Source: Pedobacter montanisoli | GTDB taxonomy: Bacteria > Bacteroidota > Bacteroidia > Sphingobacteriales > Sphingobacteriaceae | NCBI RefSeq assembly: GCF_022809115.1 | Contig: NZ_JALGBH010000001.1 | Coordinates: forward strand, 1,488,001 to 1,552,000 | Length of the DNA stretch: 64,000 nt | Direction of reading: 5' to 3' | Part shown: in pieces, positions 61,659-64,000 of the stretch | Numbering within the stretch: the stretch's first letter is position 1 | Layout: each line of letters starts with the position of its first letter | Translations under genes and position numbers: made by a program | The notes under the pieces: generated by a model | The model's input: only the letters and a program-made list of their open reading frames with translations | Databases searched by the model: none | Told to the model about the DNA's origin: nothing

Positions 61659-62522
61659 TTAATTAAAAGGGCGAGCTTTTTTCTTTAGCTCGCTAATTTT
61701 TATATCAATAACTAATCTGAACCAGAAGCCTTGCAGGTAATGGAAAATGAAGCCTGTTTTGCCATCTAAAAAACCCAGCTTAATAAAGTAACGGTAAAAA
61801 AAGTATAAAAACGGGCGGATATATAGAGGCATTTTCCACCATATGTTTTTTAGATATGCAATTTTCTGATTGGGGTCTCCAAATAATGAAGGTTCTGTGG
61901 CTGATTGTTTTATGGTTTGTAACCGTTCAAACTCTTCAAGGGCAACAAGTGTACTATATCTGTTGTGTTTGGCTATCCAAAACTCAATATCGTTTTCTTT
62001 AAGATTTTCTTCTATGATATGACCATCTTTCCATGTCATGGTTTTTCCCGGAACTACAAATCTGTGATCCATATTTTCATTCAGGTCAGAATAACCCACG
62101 TTAAACTTGAACATTTTTAACAGATATTTTGGATAATAGCCACCATATTTGATCCATTTACCTTTAAAAATATTTTTACGGTTAAAATAAATGCCGTTGA
62201 TTGCTTCATAATCCTTACTCTTAAAACTTTGTAAACGTTTAAAAAGTTCTGGAGTAACAATCTGATCGGCATCTAAACCTATTACCCAAGGGGTTTGAAC
62301 TGAAAAGTTATTTAAAGCAAAATGCCATTGTTTAGGATGATTAGTAAAAGCATATTGCTGTACTGTTGCACCATAAGTTTCGGCAATCTGCAGGGTATTA
62401 TCTTTACTGCCTGAATCCAGAATAAAAACAGCAGCTTCTAATCCTTTTATGGAATCAAGTAAACGGGGTAAATGTTGTTCTTCGTTAAAAGTAAGTATAA
62501 TGAAGCTAAACTCGGTATTCAC
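61659..62522 (-). CDS. Family 2 glycosyltransferase (WaaE-like)
   Basis: This 287-residue GT-A transferase begins at a GTG (62522) that overlaps the TGA of the methyltransferase gene (GTGA); a longer frame from an ATG at 62576 adds 18 non-conserved residues. The product starts VNTEFSFIILTFNEEQHLPRLLDSI, then FILDSGSKDNTLQIAETYGATVQQYAF, and holds GLDADQIVTPELF (D-x-D metal site). WIKYGGYYPKYLLKMFKFNVGY and TWKDGHIIEENLK follow the pattern of WaaE-like enzymes that add a sugar to a glycan core. It is 33 bases upstream of the exosortase gene and is probably part of the same operon. Confidence 0.85.
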   Translation of the reverse strand: MNTEFSFIILTFNEEQHLPRLLDSIKGLEAAVFILDSGSKDNTLQIAETYGATVQQYAFTNHPKQWHFALNNFSVQTPWVIGLDADQIVTPELFKRLQSFKSKDYEAINGIYFNRKNIFKGKWIKYGGYYPKYLLKMFKFNVGYSDLNENMDHRFVVPGKTMTWKDGHIIEENLKENDIEFWIAKHNRYSTLVALEEFERLQTIKQSATEPSLFGDPNQKIAYLKNIWWKMPLYIRPFLYFFYRYFIKLGFLDGKTGFIFHYLQGFWFRLVIDIKISELKKKARPFN

Positions 62523-63142
62523 GCTATTGTTGCTCTTATAACCATTGATTTCCAAAGATAAGGAAAACGGCCACATCCTTTAAAATGGGTAACCTGGAAG
62601 CCCTGTTCCTTAAGCAGAGCCGTAAGCGTTTTTCTTGACCAGATCTTGATATGACCTCCATCCCAAAGGGGATTAATATGACTATCCATTTTGTTGGTAA
62701 GCGCAATGGTAAGGTTTTTTAGATAACCATGATAAGGCGTAGATAAAATGAATTCGCCACCACCGTTTTTTAAGAGAATTTTTTTTGCAAAAGATACAAA
62801 GGTTCTGGGTGCATATAAATGCTCAATTACTTCTGTTGAAACAATGGTTTTAAAAGGCATATTCTGTATCTGTGCAGGAAGCAGTTCAGAGCTTAAATCC
62901 TGAATAAAAAAACGATCAGGATTAATCTGATTAGCCAGCTTTATTCCCTGTTCTGAAGCATCCGTTCCATATACATCAAAACCATTTTTAATTAACTCAT
63001 TGGCAAAAGAACCGTTGCCACATCCCAGATCTAAAACCGGTGTTTTTTTAGTACTTATAAGGTTTACTATGGGCATTAAAAGATAATTGTGTGTATGGCT
63101 GTTTTCGTTATTGTGAAAACCGTAGTCTTTATACTCTGACAT
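62519..63142 (-). CDS. Class I SAM-dependent methyltransferase
   Basis: This 207-residue methyltransferase has the UbiG-like Rossmann pattern: motif I VLDLGCGNGSFANELIKNGFDVYGTDASEQGIKLA (about 37-71), motif II near QDLSSELLP, and FKTIVSTEVIEHLYAPRTFVSFAKKILLKNGGGEFILSTPYHGYLKNL (about 98-145). Methylation of a sugar or lipid is likely from its setting between two glycosyltransferases, but the acceptor is unknown. The next gene starts at a GTGA overlap, showing translational coupling. No membrane segment. Confidence 0.85.
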   Translation of the reverse strand: MSEYKDYGFHNNENSHTHNYLLMPIVNLISTKKTPVLDLGCGNGSFANELIKNGFDVYGTDASEQGIKLANQINPDRFFIQDLSSELLPAQIQNMPFKTIVSTEVIEHLYAPRTFVSFAKKILLKNGGGEFILSTPYHGYLKNLTIALTNKMDSHINPLWDGGHIKIWSRKTLTALLKEQGFQVTHFKGCGRFPYLWKSMVIRATIA

Positions 63143-63153
63143 AGAATATCTGG

Positions 63154-64000
63154 TTAATAGGTTGTTAGGTCGTGGTACAGGCTAATATACTGATTTACCA
63201 GTAGATCAGTATCGAAATCTTTTTTAATTGTTTCTGGTGCATTTTGCCTGATATGATTGCGTTTATCCTTACTTTGAAATGCTTCTTCTAAACCCTGCGC
63301 AATCTCATTAGGATGATGTTTACAGACCCAACCCATATTATTTTGTAAAATATAATCAGCCAATCCAACTTCTTTTGAAACTAAAACAGGCGTACCAACA
63401 CTTAAGGCTTCTATGATAACATTAGCAAAGTTCTCATTAAAAGAAGTTAATACCAGCAAATCATGATTGGCCATGATTTCAAATTTTTTATCGCCGTTAA
63501 CATAACCTATCCATTTAATATGATGAGCTATGTTTAGATCTTGGGCATATTTTTTTAGCATTTCTAGATACTGCTCTTCTCCGCTCCCGGCGATACTAAG
63601 TTCCCAGTTAAAATCCAGTTTACTTAAACTTTCAAATAATATTTCAAGTCCTTTTTTCTGTTCAATCCTTGACAAGAATAACAGCCGGAAAGAATGAGAG
63701 TAGGGAGGGGCCTCTTTAAGAGCTAAATGACTTAACTTAACGAAATTAGGAATTACGTTTATACTTTTAGTGGTACAGGTTTCTTTAATATCTGTCTGCT
63801 CCTTAAAACTGGTGGCGTGTATGTAAGTGTAGTTTAACAATTTTTTACCTATACCTGAGTGTATAAGCTTTTTAGGCAAAGAATTTTTATTGCTGGTTGT
63901 ATAGTGGTTTAACATCCCTCTTGGTGAAAGGATCACCGGAACTTTATGCATTTTAGCTAACCAGCATGATAGTATGGAAACTAAATTCCACCAGGCATGA
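63154..64000 (-). CDS. GT-B glycosyltransferase (5' end outside window)
   Basis: The frame is open from 63154 to the right edge and continues upstream of its first internal ATG at 63951 (HAWWNLVSILSCWLAKMHKVPVILSPRGMLNHY), so the start is outside the window and the part seen is 281 codons. It is a GT4-type protein: LLFLSRIEQKKGLEILFESL, WELSIAGSGEEQYLEML, and LVLTSFNENFANVIIEALSVGTPVLVSKEVGLADYI, with the E-N-F-A-N-V-x-x-E variant of the EX7E motif. It is 11 bases upstream of the methyltransferase gene and likely part of the same polysaccharide operon. Donor and acceptor unknown. Confidence 0.85.
   Translation of the reverse strand, partial: HAWWNLVSILSCWLAKMHKVPVILSPRGMLNHYTTSNKNSLPKKLIHSGIGKKLLNYTYIHATSFKEQTDIKETCTTKSINVIPNFVKLSHLALKEAPPYSHSFRLLFLSRIEQKKGLEILFESLSKLDFNWELSIAGSGEEQYLEMLKKYAQDLNIAHHIKWIGYVNGDKKFEIMANHDLLVLTSFNENFANVIIEALSVGTPVLVSKEVGLADYILQNNMGWVCKHHPNEIAQGLEEAFQSKDKRNHIRQNAPETIKKDFDTDLLVNQYISLYHDLTTY

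Overview
The window comes from a member of the Bacteroidota, most likely the family Sphingobacteriaceae (Pedobacter-like). The evidence is low GC, AT-rich spacers with promoter boxes of the TAnnTTTG type, few clear Shine-Dalgarno sites, a TamA-like lipoprotein with TamB, carboxypeptidase-regulatory-like domain proteins, and an atpD-atpC pair detached from the rest of the ATP synthase genes. Most of the sequence is chromosomal core or near-core. I see no prophage, insertion sequence, integrase, CRISPR array or rRNA operon.

Layout. 1-5.3 kb: an MgtE magnesium transporter cut by the window edge, a sugar-isomerase-type cupin, a secreted metallophosphoesterase, an FkbM methyltransferase gene broken by a one-base frameshift, and an RhlE-type RNA helicase. 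5.3-7.5 kb: a loosely packed stretch with an APH-fold kinase, the remnant of a small membrane protein and a CYTH protein. 7.5-14.3 kb: a PLP-dependent sulfur amino acid enzyme, an amino acid permease, topoisomerase IV subunit B and a hybrid histidine kinase. 14.3-23 kb: a minus-strand operon tamB > tamA-like > yihY-like > VOC protein. 23.1-31.3 kb: cdd, then a long minus-strand run holding tRNA maturation genes (miaA, cca, tsaC), three glycosyltransferases and dapD. 31.4-38 kb: an S4 RNA-binding protein, an acyl-CoA dehydrogenase, ettA and clpC. 38-46 kb: an intergenic array of palindromic repeats, an ATP-grasp protein, a radical SAM protein, an LLM flavoprotein, a group of small stress-type or unknown proteins, and two YdeI/DUF1905 paralogues. 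46-53 kb: topoisomerase IV subunit A, a TonB-domain protein, a TPP riboswitch heading a PnuC-family transporter and a flavoprotein, and a lipoprotein of unknown function. 53-59.3 kb: atpC/atpD, an RmlD-like reductase, a peroxiredoxin, tRNA-Arg(ACG), adk and obgE. 59.3-64 kb: a minus-strand polysaccharide operon with a carbamoyltransferase, an exosortase-family protein, two glycosyltransferases and a methyltransferase, running off the right edge.

How the genes fit together. TamB and the TamA-like protein should form an envelope-spanning assembly module. miaA, cca and tsaC all act on tRNA maturation. The exosortase operon looks like a surface polysaccharide and protein-anchoring locus. The TPP riboswitch implies that the PnuC-family gene is a thiamine transporter (PnuT type), and it may also control the uncharacterised flavoprotein next to it.

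The least explained items are the exosortase/carbamoyltransferase operon, the thiamine-linked flavoprotein, a 32-bp perfect palindrome between divergent genes at 44.4 kb, a family of nested palindromic repeats found only between convergent genes (33.3, 38.1-38.5 and 52.0 kb), and the frameshifted FkbM gene.
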